Shown here: one piece after another, positions 10,909-22,885 of the stretch | Layout: each line of letters starts with the position of its first letter | Numbering within the stretch: position 1 is the first letter of the stretch | Origin: Beta vulgaris subsp. vulgaris | Lineage: Eukaryota > Streptophyta > Magnoliopsida > Caryophyllales > Amaranthaceae | Length of the DNA stretch: 64,000 nucleotides | Assembly: GCF_026745355.1 (NCBI RefSeq) | Contig: NC_079209.1 | Coordinates: 25,115,573 to 25,179,572 of the forward strand | Direction of reading: 5' to 3' | Position numbers and translations under genes: made by a program | The notes under the pieces: model-generated | Database searches by the model: none | Seen by the model: the letters and a program-made list of their open reading frames with translations, nothing else | What the model was told of the DNA's origin: nothing

Positions 10909-13023
10909 ATGCCTCCTAAAACTAGAAAGTATGAATGTGGGTTTGAAAAACGTAAGGAAAAAAAAAGGCTTGAGGAGTTAACTCAATCCCAAGAGGAGCT
11001 CTTGATAAATTTATTATACAAGAGCCTCATATTCATGTTGATAATCAAAATATTGAGAAGGTAAATGATGAAGTTCTTGAAAATGAGGTTACTAACGAGA
11101 ATGCTGATATGAAAAATAAAAATGTGGACTCGGAAAATAGAGGTGATGTGCCTATTGAAAATGATAATTTGGATGATCAAAATTTTGTTTCTAACAATGA
11201 CTATGATGATGATGTGGAGGATAATAGTAATGATAATGAAAAGCAAGAAACCCCATTTGAACCTTTGTTTGATATATTTGATCCAAGAAACTGGGATGCT
11301 CTTGATACTAAAATGATTGATGTATTAGTAATAAAAGGTCCTAAAAGAGATCTTTCTATTGTGAAGGGTCCTAAAGATAAATTTTCTACACGATTTACTG
11401 CTAATTTATATACTAGAGTTTTATCTAATGGGGAGAAGTGCGATAGAGATTGGCTTGTCTATTCAAAAGAGCTTGATAAAGTGTTTTGTTTTTCTTGTAA
11501 GGTTTTCAAAAGAGGGATTGGTAGAGGTCAATTGATGAACGAGGATTTTAGTGATTGGGCACATATTGGTGAAAGACTTAGAGAGCACGAGACAGGCATG
11601 GAACATGTTAATAATATGGCTATTTGGTATGAGCTGCGTTTGAGACTAAATAAGAATGAAACTATAGATAAAACAGCTCAAAATCTAATTGAAAAAGAGA
11701 AAGAGCACTGGAAGAATGTTTTGAAAAGAATAATTTCAATAGTGAAATTCCTTGTTAAACATAGTTTGGCCTTTCGGGGTTCTAAAGAGAAATTGTACCA
11801 AAATAGCAATGGTAACTTTTTGGGTTTAATTGAAATGTTAGCAGAGTTTGACCCTGTTGTTCAAGAACATGTAAGACGTGTTACAAATGACGATGTTCAC
11901 TTGCATTATCTTGACCATAACATCCAAAACGAGTTAAGAGTTTTGCTTGCTTATGCAATAAAAACTGAAATCATTAAAAAAATCAAACAAGCAAAATATT
12001 TCTCTGTGATACTTGATTGTACACCCGATGTTAGCCACCAAGAGCAAATGTCTTTGATAATAAGATATGTTGATGTTTCTGTTAGCATTGAGGAATCTTT
12101 TTTAGGATTTTTAAATGTGAATGATACAACTGGCCAAAGACTTTTTAATGTTTTACAAAGCAAGCTGAAAATCTTGATCTTAACATATTGGATGCACGAC
12201 GACAAGGATATGATAATGGATCAAATATGAAAGGAAAACATCAAGGTGTTCAAAAGAAGTTTTTAGACATTAATCCAAGAGTATTTTATTCTCCTTGTGG
12301 TTGTCATAGTCTTAATTTAGCATTGTGTGATATGGCTAACTCATGTGGTAAAGCTAAAGATTTTTTTGGAGTTATTCAACGAATTTATACAATTTTTGCA
12401 AATTCTACTAAAAGGTGGCAAATTTTGAAAGATAATGTAAAAGGACTGACTCCAAAGTCATTGTCATCCACTCGTTGGGAGAGTCGTGTAGATAGCGTTA
12501 AAGCTATAAGATCTCAAATGTCAGATTTTAGAGAAGCTTTACTTGAAGTATCAGAAAATGATCTTGATCCTAAAATAAAAAGTGAAGCTAAATCCTTAGC
12601 GATAAATGAGCTTGATGATTTTTAGTTCTTAATGGCAATAATCATTTGGTTTGAGATATTATCTGCAATTAATATGGTTAGCAAGCTCTTACAATCAAAA
12701 GATATGCTTATTGATGTTGCTATGGAAAAAATAAAGGGACTAATATCTTTTTTTGAAGGATATAGAGAAACTGGCTTTTATAATGCATTGGATAATACTA
12801 AGGGAATTGCTATTGAAATGAATATTAAGCCAATATTTCCTCAAAAATGTAAAATTAGAAGAAAAAGAAATTTTGATGAGAATTCAGATACCCCATCAGT
12901 TTAGCTATATGGGGAGGAGTCTTTTAGAGTTACCTACTTTCTTTACCTTGTTGATCAAGCCATTGTTTCCCTTGAGAAGAGATTTGAGCAAGATCAGGAG
13001 TATGAATCCATTAATACATCTTA
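10909..13023 (+). pseudogene. hAT transposase of the zf-MYM/TTF-DUF4371 type, broken and truncated
   Basis: It starts at ATG 10909 (MPPKTRKYECGFEKRKEKKR). A one-base shift near 10997 leads into a frame read as ALDKFIIQEPH and on through 11109-12230. A TTF-type zinc-finger region lies around CFSCKVF, preceded by FDPRNWDAL. The DUF4371/RNase-H-like core follows, with the first catalytic aspartate in FSVILDCTPD. A frameshift at about 12170 leads to ARRQGYDNGSNMKGKHQG. Stops interrupt at 12623 (GAG to TAG likely) and 12902. The last recognisable piece is EESFRVTYFLYLVDQAIVSL, ending ESI at about 13010. The hAT C-terminal dimerisation domain is missing, so the element is dead. Confidence 0.88.
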
Positions 13024-13846
13024 GTGTAAGATTTCATCGAAATGATCATACCTTCTTAGAGCTTTACTAAACCAATAGTAGAAAACCATTCTAGTTACAA
13101 GTAAATCATTATCACAATAACAACAACTATAACACCCAAGAACCATTCCCCACTGATCAGAGTTATAAATAAATTAATTAAACTAACATTCTTATTACAA
13201 TCTCCTACATTACTATATTAACATTTCTGATTCAGTCACATAATTAACTAATTACAATCCCATGCCTACAGTCCATAATCTTAAAGTAGTCTCAATATCA
13301 ATTCCTTCACATCAATTAATGATACAACATATTCAACCTAACTAAGAAATCTCAGTAAGTTTAATTAAACCTCCGTGATTAAGAGACGACTATTATCCTT
13401 CTATGTGTAAATCATCATGTTTCAACTCCATAACACAATCCCATCATTTCACCGCAATTATGTTAATGAATATCAATAACCATCACTCACTAAAACTCAT
13501 TTCAATAATTAGTCCAATTTACTTTCTTAGTATAAATCATTTCAATAATCTAAATGATAATTTTTAATTAAGAACATTATCCAATTGTATAACTTACTAT
13601 TCAATGTAACTAGAATAAGGCTTCCCATTAATCAAATGAAACTAGTATGTTTTATTGAACTAACTTAAGAACTTCCAATCATAATTCTTTACCATAACCA
13701 ACAACACATCCACTATGTTTATTAGTAAATTGAAGGAACTATTCCAATTTGAGTTCATCACAACCAATTCACAACCAAAATACCATATTTACTCAATCAA
13801 CCAACACAAATACAAATCAGGTTGAAATATCAATTCACAAGCAACA

Positions 13847-13851
13847 CTATT
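13847..13851 (+). repeat. Target-site duplication of element B, left copy
   Basis: CTATT here and at 24963-24967 flank element B exactly. Five bases is the normal Copia integrase stagger. Confidence 0.95.
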
Positions 13852-14112
13852 TGTTGACCCTGGAGTTTTGAAAATGACCTAACCACAAAAGACATAGTAT
13901 ATTTTATTTATGTTATTGCAAGGTAATTCATGCTCGAGCTAATAGAATACTTGATTGAAGATTAAAGCGGAGAATTAATCAAGATCGAAGTAAAGATGTT
14001 AGAGAAATGAAGAATCAAGCACGGAATGAAGAATAGAATACATTAGGGTATTTATTAATCTTCTTGTTAAGGTTGAGTAAAAGCTTTATTAAGTTCGTGG
14101 TGAATTCTCAAA

Positions 14113-14219
14113 GGAACTTGGTTCTGTTCCCATGAAAGGAACAACCTGGCACTATAGGAACAAGGCTAAGGAACAAGACTTAATAATTAGGGAACAAGAC
14201 TTAAAACTAATTTAGGAAC
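14113..14219 (+). promoter_or_regulatory. GGAAC/GTTCC repeat cluster in U3 of element B
   Basis: Six GGAAC (14113, 14138, 14157, 14170, 14191, 14215) and one GTTCC (14126) occur within 107 bp upstream of the TATA box. The cluster is kept in A (about 6670-6790) and in the B 3' LTR (about 23668-23775). Function is unknown; clustered U3 words are often enhancer elements. Confidence 0.45.
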
Positions 14220-14862
14220 TTCTAAGGCTAATTTTGTGGCCTAAGTAATTGTGTGCCCAATATAGTTGTTAGAGTTTTTAGGGATATTTGACTAAGATCC
14301 ATATTTTAGGAAGTTAGTTTAAGTTTGTTAGGAAAAGATTTTAAAAAGATTTTCTGATTTTAAATTAACTGATTTTCAAATATTATCTTTTTAAAATATA
14401 TATTTTATCTTTTATATTTTATTTAAAAGATTTAGTTTTCGAAAATTTATTATTTCCGGTTTTTAAAATGTTTCGGATTTTTGAATTATAAAAACTGTTT
14501 TCCGGTTTTTATAAAAGATTTTGAAAAAGATATTTTCCTAAAAACTAGCTAAAGTATTTTATTTATTTATTTCCTAAAATCTAGATTACACGCCTAAGTT
14601 TACTGCTAACGTTTTATATAGTTAGTGGATTTAGTGGCTTAAGTTAATTATCCTCCAAGTATTTAATTAAATTAAATAAGTTTAATTATTCTCCAAGTTT
14701 TGAAAACCACGTATGTGTTACTGCTTCTATGAATTGAAGTAGTGGATTAGTGGATACTTTACATGACATGGAATAATTAATTAATTTAATTAATTAATTA
14801 AACATCATGGAGAACATGTGATAAAGGTCTAAGTTAATGGAAATCATGTCTTGTCTTAATGT

Positions 14863-14873
14863 CTATAAATAGG
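14863..14873 (+). promoter_or_regulatory. TATA box of element B 5' LTR
   Basis: CTATAAATAGG, also at 24413-24423 in the 3' LTR. It is the likely core promoter for the genomic RNA, marking the U3/R boundary a few tens of bases downstream. Confidence 0.8.
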
Positions 14874-15412
14874 CGCCTAATTCATTTGAGCAAATTGTGT
14901 CTGACTTAGTTAATTTGTCTTAAGTTATCTAAAGTGTCAGTGCCTTTTCCTTAAGAGAATTCATACTTACATTAATCGAGTTTATTACTCTTCCATTTTT
15001 TATAAAGTGTATTTTTGAGAAAAAGGGTTTGAGTAACTCTTGTAAGTGTGAGAAAGCTTTGAGTGAAGCAAGAGAAAGAGAAAGAGAAAAGGAACTTCGA
15101 GTGAAGTTTGAGAGAAAACGTCAGTTGTGGGAACTGTCGTTGGGAACTTGAGTTGAGTGACTTAAGTTGAGAATCGAGAGAAAAGTAATAGGTTGTAATC
15201 AGAGTTGTTTTGGCCTATTATAGTGGAAAGTTGTTTAAAATCCCTTGTGGTCGAGGTTGTTTCTTCCTACTAGGCCTAGGAAGTTTTTCCTCGTAAAATC
15301 TCTCGTGTTCCCATTGTTTGTTCCCAAGTTTACTTTTAATTCCGCAAAAAGTAAGGCTTATTCTCTCACTATAATTCACCCCCCTCTTATAGTGCTCATA
15401 TTATACAACAAT

Positions 15413-15424
15413 TGGTATCAGAGC
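15413..15424 (+). other. Element B primer binding site
   Basis: TGGTATCAGAGC two bases after the 5' LTR, complementary to initiator Met-tRNA. Confidence 0.95.
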
Positions 15425-15474
15425 GGGAACTCTAATATTCAGGAAACCCTGTTGAGTTCAAGATCTTGAAAAAT

Positions 15475-17306
15475 ATGAATACTAGAGAGAAACTGGAAGA
15501 AGGGTACTCTACGCAGAGGCCACCAATGTTCAATGGTAAGTTTTACACTTACTGGAAGAACAGAATGGAGATCTTTATCAAAGCCGACAATTACCAGGTA
15601 TGGAGAGTCATAGAGGTAGGTGATTTTGAAGTCACTACCACTAATGACAAAATGAGGTAATTCCTAAATCTATATCTGATTTTGATAAAGCTGATTTCGA
15701 AAAGATGGAAATTAATGCTCTTGCTATAAAATTGCTTCATTGTGGTCTTGGCTCATTGAACACAATCGTGTCATGGGATGTAAAACCGCAAAACAAATTT
15801 GGGATCTTCTTGAAGTCACTCATGAAGGTACGAGTGAAGTTAAGAGATCAAAAATAGATCTTTTGATGAACCAATATGAACTTTTTCAAATGAAATCAAA
15901 AGAGTCTATCCAAGACATGTTTACACGCTTTACTAATATAATTAATGAGCTAACATCTCTTGGTAAAGTGATTACATCTGAGGAACAGGTACGAAAGGTC
16001 CTAAGGAGCCTTCCTAGGGATCGTTGGATGGCTAAGGTAACTGCCTTACAGGAAACTAAGGACTTTACTAAGTTCAATTTGGAACAACTTGCTGGTTCCC
16101 TCATGACTCATGAGTTGCAATTGGACAATGAGAATGGAGACATGTCCAAGCAAAAGTCGATTGCCTTAAAAGCTGATGAAAGTGAAGGCTCAGAAACAGA
16201 TGAAGAAGAATCGCTCTCATGGTCCGAAAATTCAAAAGAATGTTTAGGAACATGAAGAAAGGAGATTACAAAGGTAAGAATAAGAAATATTCTAACAAAC
16301 TTGTTTGTCATAAGTGTGGCAGTTCTGAGCACTTCATCAAGGATTGTCCCCAATGGGAACAAGAAAAAGGCAAAGGAAGGGAACGAGCAGAGATAGGAAC
16401 AAAGAATACAAAAACTCCTATACTCGATCTGACATGAAGAAAGCTATGGTTGCTGCATGGGGAGACTCTGACTCGGAGGAAGAAGATGATCCTCAACCAA
16501 ATGAGGAGACTGCAAACTTCTGTCTTATGGCTCTTGACAATTCCGAATCTGATGAAGAGATTGAATCTCTTGAGGCAAGTCTAGACACCATCAAAACTCG
16601 TCTTAATTCTTTAAGTAAAGAAAAATTATTTGAGTTTATTGTTGACGCTGTAAATGATTGCAAAGATGAAACCATTAAACTAAAACAATGTCAAATGCTT
16701 TAAGTGTAGCAAAGGAACATACCTCTTGGCTTAAAAGTGTTCATTGATATTGAGAAAAGATTTTTCGAATTGTTTGACAAAAATCTTAAATTAAAAGAGG
16801 ATTTCGAAAATCTTAAAAATGAGAACTACTTGTTAAGTCTTGAGTTATTATCACAACTAAAAGAGTTTGTTCCTGAAGTAAGTTCATTTGACATTAAGTC
16901 AGTTCCCTTGCAAAGTTTCAAATCTGAAATAAACGAATTGAAAAATCATGTTTCATTTTTGGAAATTGAAAATAAGGAACTTGTAGGGGAACTGCACCAA
17001 ATGAGAAATGAAAAGAAAATGCTACCTATTCCAAACTGGATTAAGAACCCTCAAACAAAACGAACTGAAGGTCTTGGTTTTAATCACAAAAAGAAATTTG
17101 AAAAACCTAAAAAGAGAGTTGATTTACCAAGTGATAAAGTTTGTATGTTTTGTGGGAACACTGGTCATTTTAGGAACTCTTGTCCTAAAAGACTTGGTCG
17201 CATCAATGAGAACTTGGAAACAAGTAAAGTAATTTGGAAAAAGAAATCTATTGTTCCTGAAGGAAAGGAACCCAAGAAAGATTGGGTTCCTAACTCTAAC
17301 AATTAG
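15475..17306 (+). pseudogene. Element B gag, two CCHC knuckles, frame-broken
   Basis: ATG at 15475 (MNTREKLEEGYS), stop TAG at 17304-17306. The UBN2/gag domain comes first, the first zinc knuckle CHKCGSSEHFIKDC at about 16305-16350, an acidic region (DSDSEEEDDPQPNEE) at about 16467-16510, then a predicted coiled coil (16740-16990). The second knuckle CMFCGNTGHFRNSC is intact at about 17140-17180. Small indels shift the frame near 15650, 15750, 16215, 16390 and 16700. Because A carries different indels and almost no substitutions, a good part of these breaks may be base-calling errors. Confidence 0.9.
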
Positions 17307-17317
17307 TTTTCTTGCAG
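17307..17317 (+). promoter_or_regulatory. Splice-acceptor-like motif between gag stop and pol
   Basis: TTTTCTTGCAG starts at the base after the gag TAG and joins directly to the pol frame. A has the same motif (3539-3549, minus) and C a variant ending GTACAG (about 62030-62040, minus). It fits a plant 3' splice site and could allow a spliced pol message; it might also simply be coding sequence. Confidence 0.4.
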
Positions 17318-20300
17318 GTTGGAGGGAGGGGGAACAACACATGGTACCTAGACAGTGGTTGTTCTAAGCATATGACTGGAGATAAATCAAGATTTCTCTC
17401 ACTCTCAGCCTACAATGGTGGAAGTGTGACTTTTGGTGACAACAAGAAAGGTAACATAGTTGCCATGGGCAAAGTTGGTAAGTCATCGTCACATTCCATA
17501 GAAAATGTGTTTCTAGTTGATGGATTAAAGCATAACTTGTTAAGTATTTCCCAATTCTGTGATAGAGGGAACTGTGTGAAGTTTAATAGTGAAAAATGTT
17601 TGATGTCAACAATAGCACAAAGGATATCATTTTGGAAGGAACAAGGAAAGGGAACACATATGTTGTGGATCTCAACCTTGTTCCCAAAAACAAATTCACA
17701 TGCCTTAGTGTTATTGATGATGATTCATTCTTATGGCACAAGCGTCTAGGTCATGCTAGCTTTTCCTTGCTTGACAAACTGCGTTCTAAAGAACTAGTTT
17801 TAGGTTTACCCTCTACTAAGTTTCATTTAGATCATGTGTGTGATGCATGCGCAAAAGGCAAGCATGTTAGGTCCTCTTTCAAGTCCAAGAATGTGGTGAG
17901 TACCACAAGACCTTTAGAGTTAATACATATGGATTTATGTGGACCTATGAGGACTAGAATATGTTAGATAATGAGATGAAATTCTCTAGTAATTTACTTA
18001 TGGGTTATTTTTCTTTCTAGCAAGGACGAGACTTATGATGAGTTCCTTGTCTTTGCAAAGAAAGTACAAAATTTGAGTGGTCATAAGTTACTTCACCTTA
18101 GATCCGACCATGGTAAAGAGTTTGAAAATTTAAGTTCGATGACTTTAGCAGAGACAATGGATTAGATCACAATTTCTCAGCCCCTAGAACACCTCAACAA
18201 AATGGTGTTGTTGAAAGGAAGAATAGAACACTAGAAGAGATGGCTAGGACTATGTGATAGCTAGTGGACTTCCTAAAAACTTTTGGGCAGAAGCTGTGAA
18301 TACTGCTTGTCACATATATAAATCGAGCCATGGTAAGACCTTTATTAAATAAAACGCCCTATGAGCTGTATTTTGGTAAAAAGCCCAATATTACATATTT
18401 CAGAACATTTGGATGTAAATGTTTTGTTCATAATAATGGGAAACAAAATATTGGAAAATTTGATGCTAGAAGTGAAGAAGCTGTATTCTTAGGATATTCT
18501 TCTAGTAGCAAGGCTTATAGAGTGTATAATAAAAGGTCTATGTGTGTAGAAGAAAGTGTGCATGTTATTTTTGATGAAACAGATAAATTTGATGCAAGCA
18601 CACAGGTTGAAGATGACTTCGAAATAGGATTGACAAAAGACTAAGTCTTATTGATGAGACTTTGGAAGACGAAGTCATGGGAACAAAGCCAAGGGAACAA
18701 CATCCTGTTCCTGTTCCCAATGAGGAAGAAGAGGAACTAAGTGATGATGCACTAGTGAATGAATCCACTATTGTTGAACCTGGTTCCCAAGTACAGGGAA
18801 ATGAAGATGATCAAGGAAACCAAGTTTCCATCCAGGATTTCCAACCAAAGCCTTGGAAAACTCATCGTTCCCATCCTGTGGAACTAATAATCAGTGACAT
18901 AAATAAGGGAACTCAAACGAGATCTCAATTGAAAAACTTTTGTGCTTTTCATGCTTTTCTTTCTATGTTGGAACCTAGGAATCATGAAGAAGCTCTCACT
19001 GATGCTGATTGGATCGTAGCAATGCAGGATGAACTTCATCAATTTGAAAGAAACAAAGTTTGGCACCTTGAACCTAAGCCTAAACATAACAAGGTTATTG
19101 GTTTAAAGTGGGTGTTTCGAAACAAATTAGATGAGTTCGGAACTATCATAAGAAACAAGGCCAGGTTAGTTGTGAAAGGATACAATCAACAGGAAGGCAT
19201 TGATTATGAAGAAACTTTTGCTCCAGTTGCAAGATTGGAAGCAATTAGAATCTTCATAGCTTTTGCTGCCTTCATGGGTTTCAAATTGTATCAAATGGAT
19301 GTAAAATGTGCTTTTCTAAATGGTTATCTTAATGAGGAGGTATTTGTAGAACAACCTCCAGGTTTTGAAAATAAAGAATTTCCTAATCATGTCTTTAAGC
19401 TTGACAAAGCTCTTTATGGGTTAAAGCAAGCTCCAAGAGCATGGTATGAAAGACTTTCTAAGTTCCTTCTTGAAAATGAGTTTAAAAGAGGAAAATTGGA
19501 TCGAACCTTGTTTTTAAAATCAAAAGGAAAACATTTATTAGTTGTTCAAATATATGTTGATGATATTATATTTGGTGCCACTAATGAATCTTTGTGCAAG
19601 GACTTTGCTAATCTCATGAGTAAAGAATTTGAAATGAGTATGATGGGTGAGCTCAACTTCTTCTTGGGGTTGCAAATCAAGCAAACAGAAGAAGGAATCT
19701 ACATCCATCAACAAAAGTACATAAAGGAACTATTGAAAAAGTATGGTTTGGAAGCATCCAAAGTTAATCATACACCTATGGGAATCTCAACCAGATTGGA
19801 TGAAGATTCTATAGGAAAAGTGTGGATCAAACCAATATCGAGGTATGATTGGCTCATTACTATATCTAACTGCAAGTCGTCCTGATATTGCTTTCAGTGT
19901 AGGTTATGTGCAAGGTTTCAAGCCAATCCAAAGGAATCTCATCTCACAGCTGTGAAGAGAATCCTAAGATACCTCAAGGGAACAGATGATTTAAGCCTAT
20001 TCTATTCGAAGTGATACCTTTAAATTGAAAGGATTTGCAGATGCTGACTATGCAGGAGATCTGGTCAATGAAAGAGTACATCAGGTATGGTTCAGTTCCT
20101 TAGTCATAGTTTAGTTTCTTGGAGCACCAAGAAGCAAAACACAGTTGCTTTATCTACAGCAGAGGCTGAATATGTTGCAGCAGCAGCATGTTGTTCCCAA
20201 ATGCTATGGATAAAACAACAACTACGTGACTATGGAATCTACTTTGAATGTGTTCCCATCTATTGTGATAATACTAGTGCTATTAGTATTTCTAAAGATC

Positions 20301-20490
20301 CCGTACATCATTCAAGAGTCAAACACATCCATATTAGGCATCACTTTCTGAAAGATAATGTTGAAAAGGGTCTTATTAAAATGGAATTCTGTGAGACTGA
20401 ACGTCAAATTGCAGACATCTTGACAAAACCTTAAATAGAGATAGGTTTGAGAAATTGAGACTTGAACTTGGCTTAATCAAATTGAAATGA
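17307..20490 (+). pseudogene. Element B pol: protease, integrase, reverse transcriptase, RNase H
   Basis: Protease at 17340-17560 (WYLDSGCSKHMTGD). The pre-integrase HHCC region (HKRLGHASF to CDACAKGKH) is at 17730-17860. The integrase begins LIHMDLCGPMR (first catalytic aspartate), then is broken by indels at 17960-18320, with RSDHGKEF and VVERKNRTLEEMA in separate frames. Reverse transcriptase is open at 18662-19885 with YVDDIIFG at about 19553-19576, identical in protein to A. RNase H (19886-20490) has ADADYAGD and SAISISKDPVHH and ends LGLIKLK. The frame carries no ATG after the gag stop; see the splice-acceptor-like motif at 17307. Confidence 0.92.
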
Positions 20491-20998
20491 TTGCTACTAT
20501 TCCCCTTTGTGTTAATTCTTTGGCATTATGTCTGGATGTGCATTTTTGATGTTTTATTTGCTTAAATACATCACAATTCTTATATGATTATTTCATATGT
20601 ATAAGTAAAAATGTCTGAAAACTGCTCACCAATGTCCAATAATATTCCCCTTATTGTTCAAGACAATTCTATGCCTTAAGTGATACAAAGGATTAAAAGA
20701 ATTAATGGAGTTCCAAAGTAGCAAGATTTCGTTGTTTCCATTCATTGTTCCCAAACGTTGTTCCCAGCGTATTCGATTTTAGATTTTTTTTAAAATTCGA
20801 AAAACCAAAAATATTCTGTTCAGATTTTATTTCCTAAAAATCTGATTTTTCCTTATATCTCTCAAGTTAGTTGAAGATATTTTTTTTTAGATTTTTTTTC
20901 TAAAAACGTGTAAATACACGGTTTTATTTATTCTTTCCTTAAACAAAACAAATTTTTTTCCTTCCTTCTCATAAAACCGAAAATTACTCCACAAAATC
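20491..20998 (+). other. Leader between pol and ORF3 in element B
   Basis: 508 bp of AT-rich DNA without a frame, homologous to bases 1-361 of element A. Element C has a gap of about 610 bp at the same place. It may hold a promoter or splice sites for ORF3, but nothing specific is recognised. Confidence 0.5.
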
Positions 20999-22885
20999 AT
21001 GACTACCAAAAACACTTCTCACTCTCTCTCCTCCCACAAAGCCGAAAAACCCTCTTTCCTCCCTAAAATTGAATCACCAACACCCATGGATATTTCTCCC
21101 AATTCTTCATCAAGAATTCTAAGGAAAAGGAAGAAAAAGAAGAATCGGTTGAAATGGAGGTTGAAGAAGCTCATGCAACTAGTAGGGGGAATCAGATGTT
21201 CCCGAGAGAGGAACAACTCGTGTTGTCGAAAAAATTCCACGGCAACTAGGTATGTGCATGGACTTTTTATTGATGTTTCTTGGTGCAAAAGAGTAAACTT
21301 TCGTCAATTGCTTAATATGATTAAGTTTCAAGGTTGGGAAAATCTTTTTGTGAAATGTTATGGAAATAGTTTGATTCCTAAATTGATGGACGAATTTTGT
21401 GAAAACTTTTCCATGGATGAAGAAGGAAATTGTTCCACCTTGGTGAAAGGAACTCAAATGATTTTAATGCAAAATTTGGGTAAACTGCTTGGTGTTCCCG
21501 TGAGAGGAACAGATGATTTATTTCAAGAAACAACGAGGTTCATATCCGTTTTCGGACATTTCTTTTGATAAATTGATTGTTAATTATGGTGGATAAAAGG
21601 GAAAAACATTTCTTGATCATAATCTTCTTTCCCCTTATCACAAAATTTTGTTTCACATCCTCAAGAAAGCTTTATTGCCTCGTCTTTCCAAACGTGCTCA
21701 AGTTAGCATGTTGGATTTAATTTACATTCATTGTTTAGCTTCTCACAAACACATAAACTTTCCTCTTTAATGATTCAACATTTGAGTCATTGCATTGAAA
21801 ATGGATTTGTTGTTGGTATGGAGCTTAGTAACCGAAATTCTACTTAAGTTTAAAGTGAAAATTTCGGGAACTCAGTCCTGGAGTTCACGGGAAATATGTT
21901 GAATGTGCGTGCCTTGAATAACTTAAATGTTTGTGTTGTGAATGGAGAAGTTATTAAGGGAGCGTGCTAATCTTGATGATGATGAGGATGATGATGTGGA
22001 TGATGAAGTGGAAGAAGGAAGAAGAAAAAGAAGTTGAAGAGAAGAAATGAAGCGAAAAAGAAAAGAAAGAAATCAAAAAGAAAGAAAAATAAGAAAAGAA
22101 AAGAGAAGAAAAGAATAAAAAAGAAAGGGAAGAAGGTGGTTGATGAGGTGGTGAAACCGGTTTGAAAGCACTAGAGCTAGTCAAAGGGTTCAAAATATGA
22201 AAGTGCTTAATTTTCCTTTCTTGATGCCGAGAAAGTTGTGAGGAAGATGAAGTAAAGGTGATTGATAGGGAAGATTATGAATCTAACCTACCTCCTTCTA
22301 GGGAACCGACTCCTGTTCCCATGGAAACCAATCCTCCTTTTCCTCCATCTCCACAAAAATCTGCCTCACCATCTACCCTAGCACCACAAAATGATCCTAT
22401 CCCTCCCTCTACCTCAAAACCCTCCTGTTCTGTTCCTAAAGCTAAGGAAACAGGTGCTGTTCCCACTCCAGAGGAACCTGCTGTTCCCAAACCTAAGGAA
22501 CAACAAGCAACCCCAATCCTCCTCAAGCTCCCTCGTCTTCTCAAAATCCTACCATTGGTTCTACATATACTCTAGCTCATTCTTTGTTTTCCTTGGTTAT
22601 GGGTCATTCGGAAGCAATGATGGAGTTTGCTACGGAAGCTAAGGATTTAAATGGGTTGGTAAAAGGGGTTATGAGCAAAGTTGACAAAGCCTTGGATGGA
22701 CAACAAGAAATTATGGCTCGGCTTGGTGAACTTTCTTCCTCATTCAAGCATGAACTTAGATTGTTGAAGTTGGAAGAATTGTGCTCAAGGGAAATGATAC
22801 ATTGGCCGAAAATCATCAAGAAGTGATGGCAAAGCTTCATGATGTGGTGGAAGAAGTAGAACAACCTCCCTCTCCTAAATCATAA
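20999..22885 (+). pseudogene. Element B third ORF (Sirevirus env-like position, plant-transposon-protein-like domain)
   Basis: ATG at 20999 (MTTKNTSHSLSSHK), stop at 22883-22885; about 628 codons if unbroken. Order: charged N-terminus with RKRKKKKNR; a conserved globular domain (21240-21840) with RYVHGLFIDVSWCKRVNF, GWENLFVK, STLVKGTQM, and HKILFHILKKALLPRLSKRA; a long Lys/Glu/Arg-rich stretch (21970-22160); a Pro-rich stretch with PKPKE/PTPEEP repeats (22270-22520); and an amphipathic C-terminal segment. The globular part matches element C. No signal peptide or clear membrane segment is seen, so 'env-like' refers only to position. The frame is broken by several small indels. Confidence 0.75.

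Larger units (their letters stand above)
9052..13023 (+). mobile_element. hAT element, right end missing
   Basis: The left end reads TAGAGCCGGCC followed by a GGGCCC-rich subterminal stretch (9098-9126), typical of plant hAT elements with AGGGCCGG-type termini. About 1.85 kb of AT-rich leader precedes the transposase and probably contains a 5' UTR intron. The transposase reads to about 13015 and then loses homology, so the C-terminal dimerisation domain and right terminal repeat are absent. The truncation sits about 100 bp before the G1 LTR begins. A tRNA-like stretch lies within the leader (10548-10625). Confidence 0.75.
13852..15410 (+). repeat. Element B 5' LTR, 1559 bp
   Basis: It begins TGTTGACCC and ends TATACAACA. 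Against the 3' LTR the first 240 bp show seven substitutions and one indel; at every substitution the A LTR agrees with the 3' copy, so the changes are private to this copy. It contains a TATA box, a GGAAC cluster at 14113-14219 and an AGAGAA tract (about 15070-15090). Confidence 0.95.

Noticed and set aside
22275..22544. Gly-rich minus-strand frame of 89 codons
   Set aside because: It is the antisense shadow of the Pro-rich part of ORF3 in element B.
20999..22885. Calling ORF3 a true envelope gene
   Set aside because: No signal peptide, furin-type site or membrane anchor is visible; the label rests only on position.
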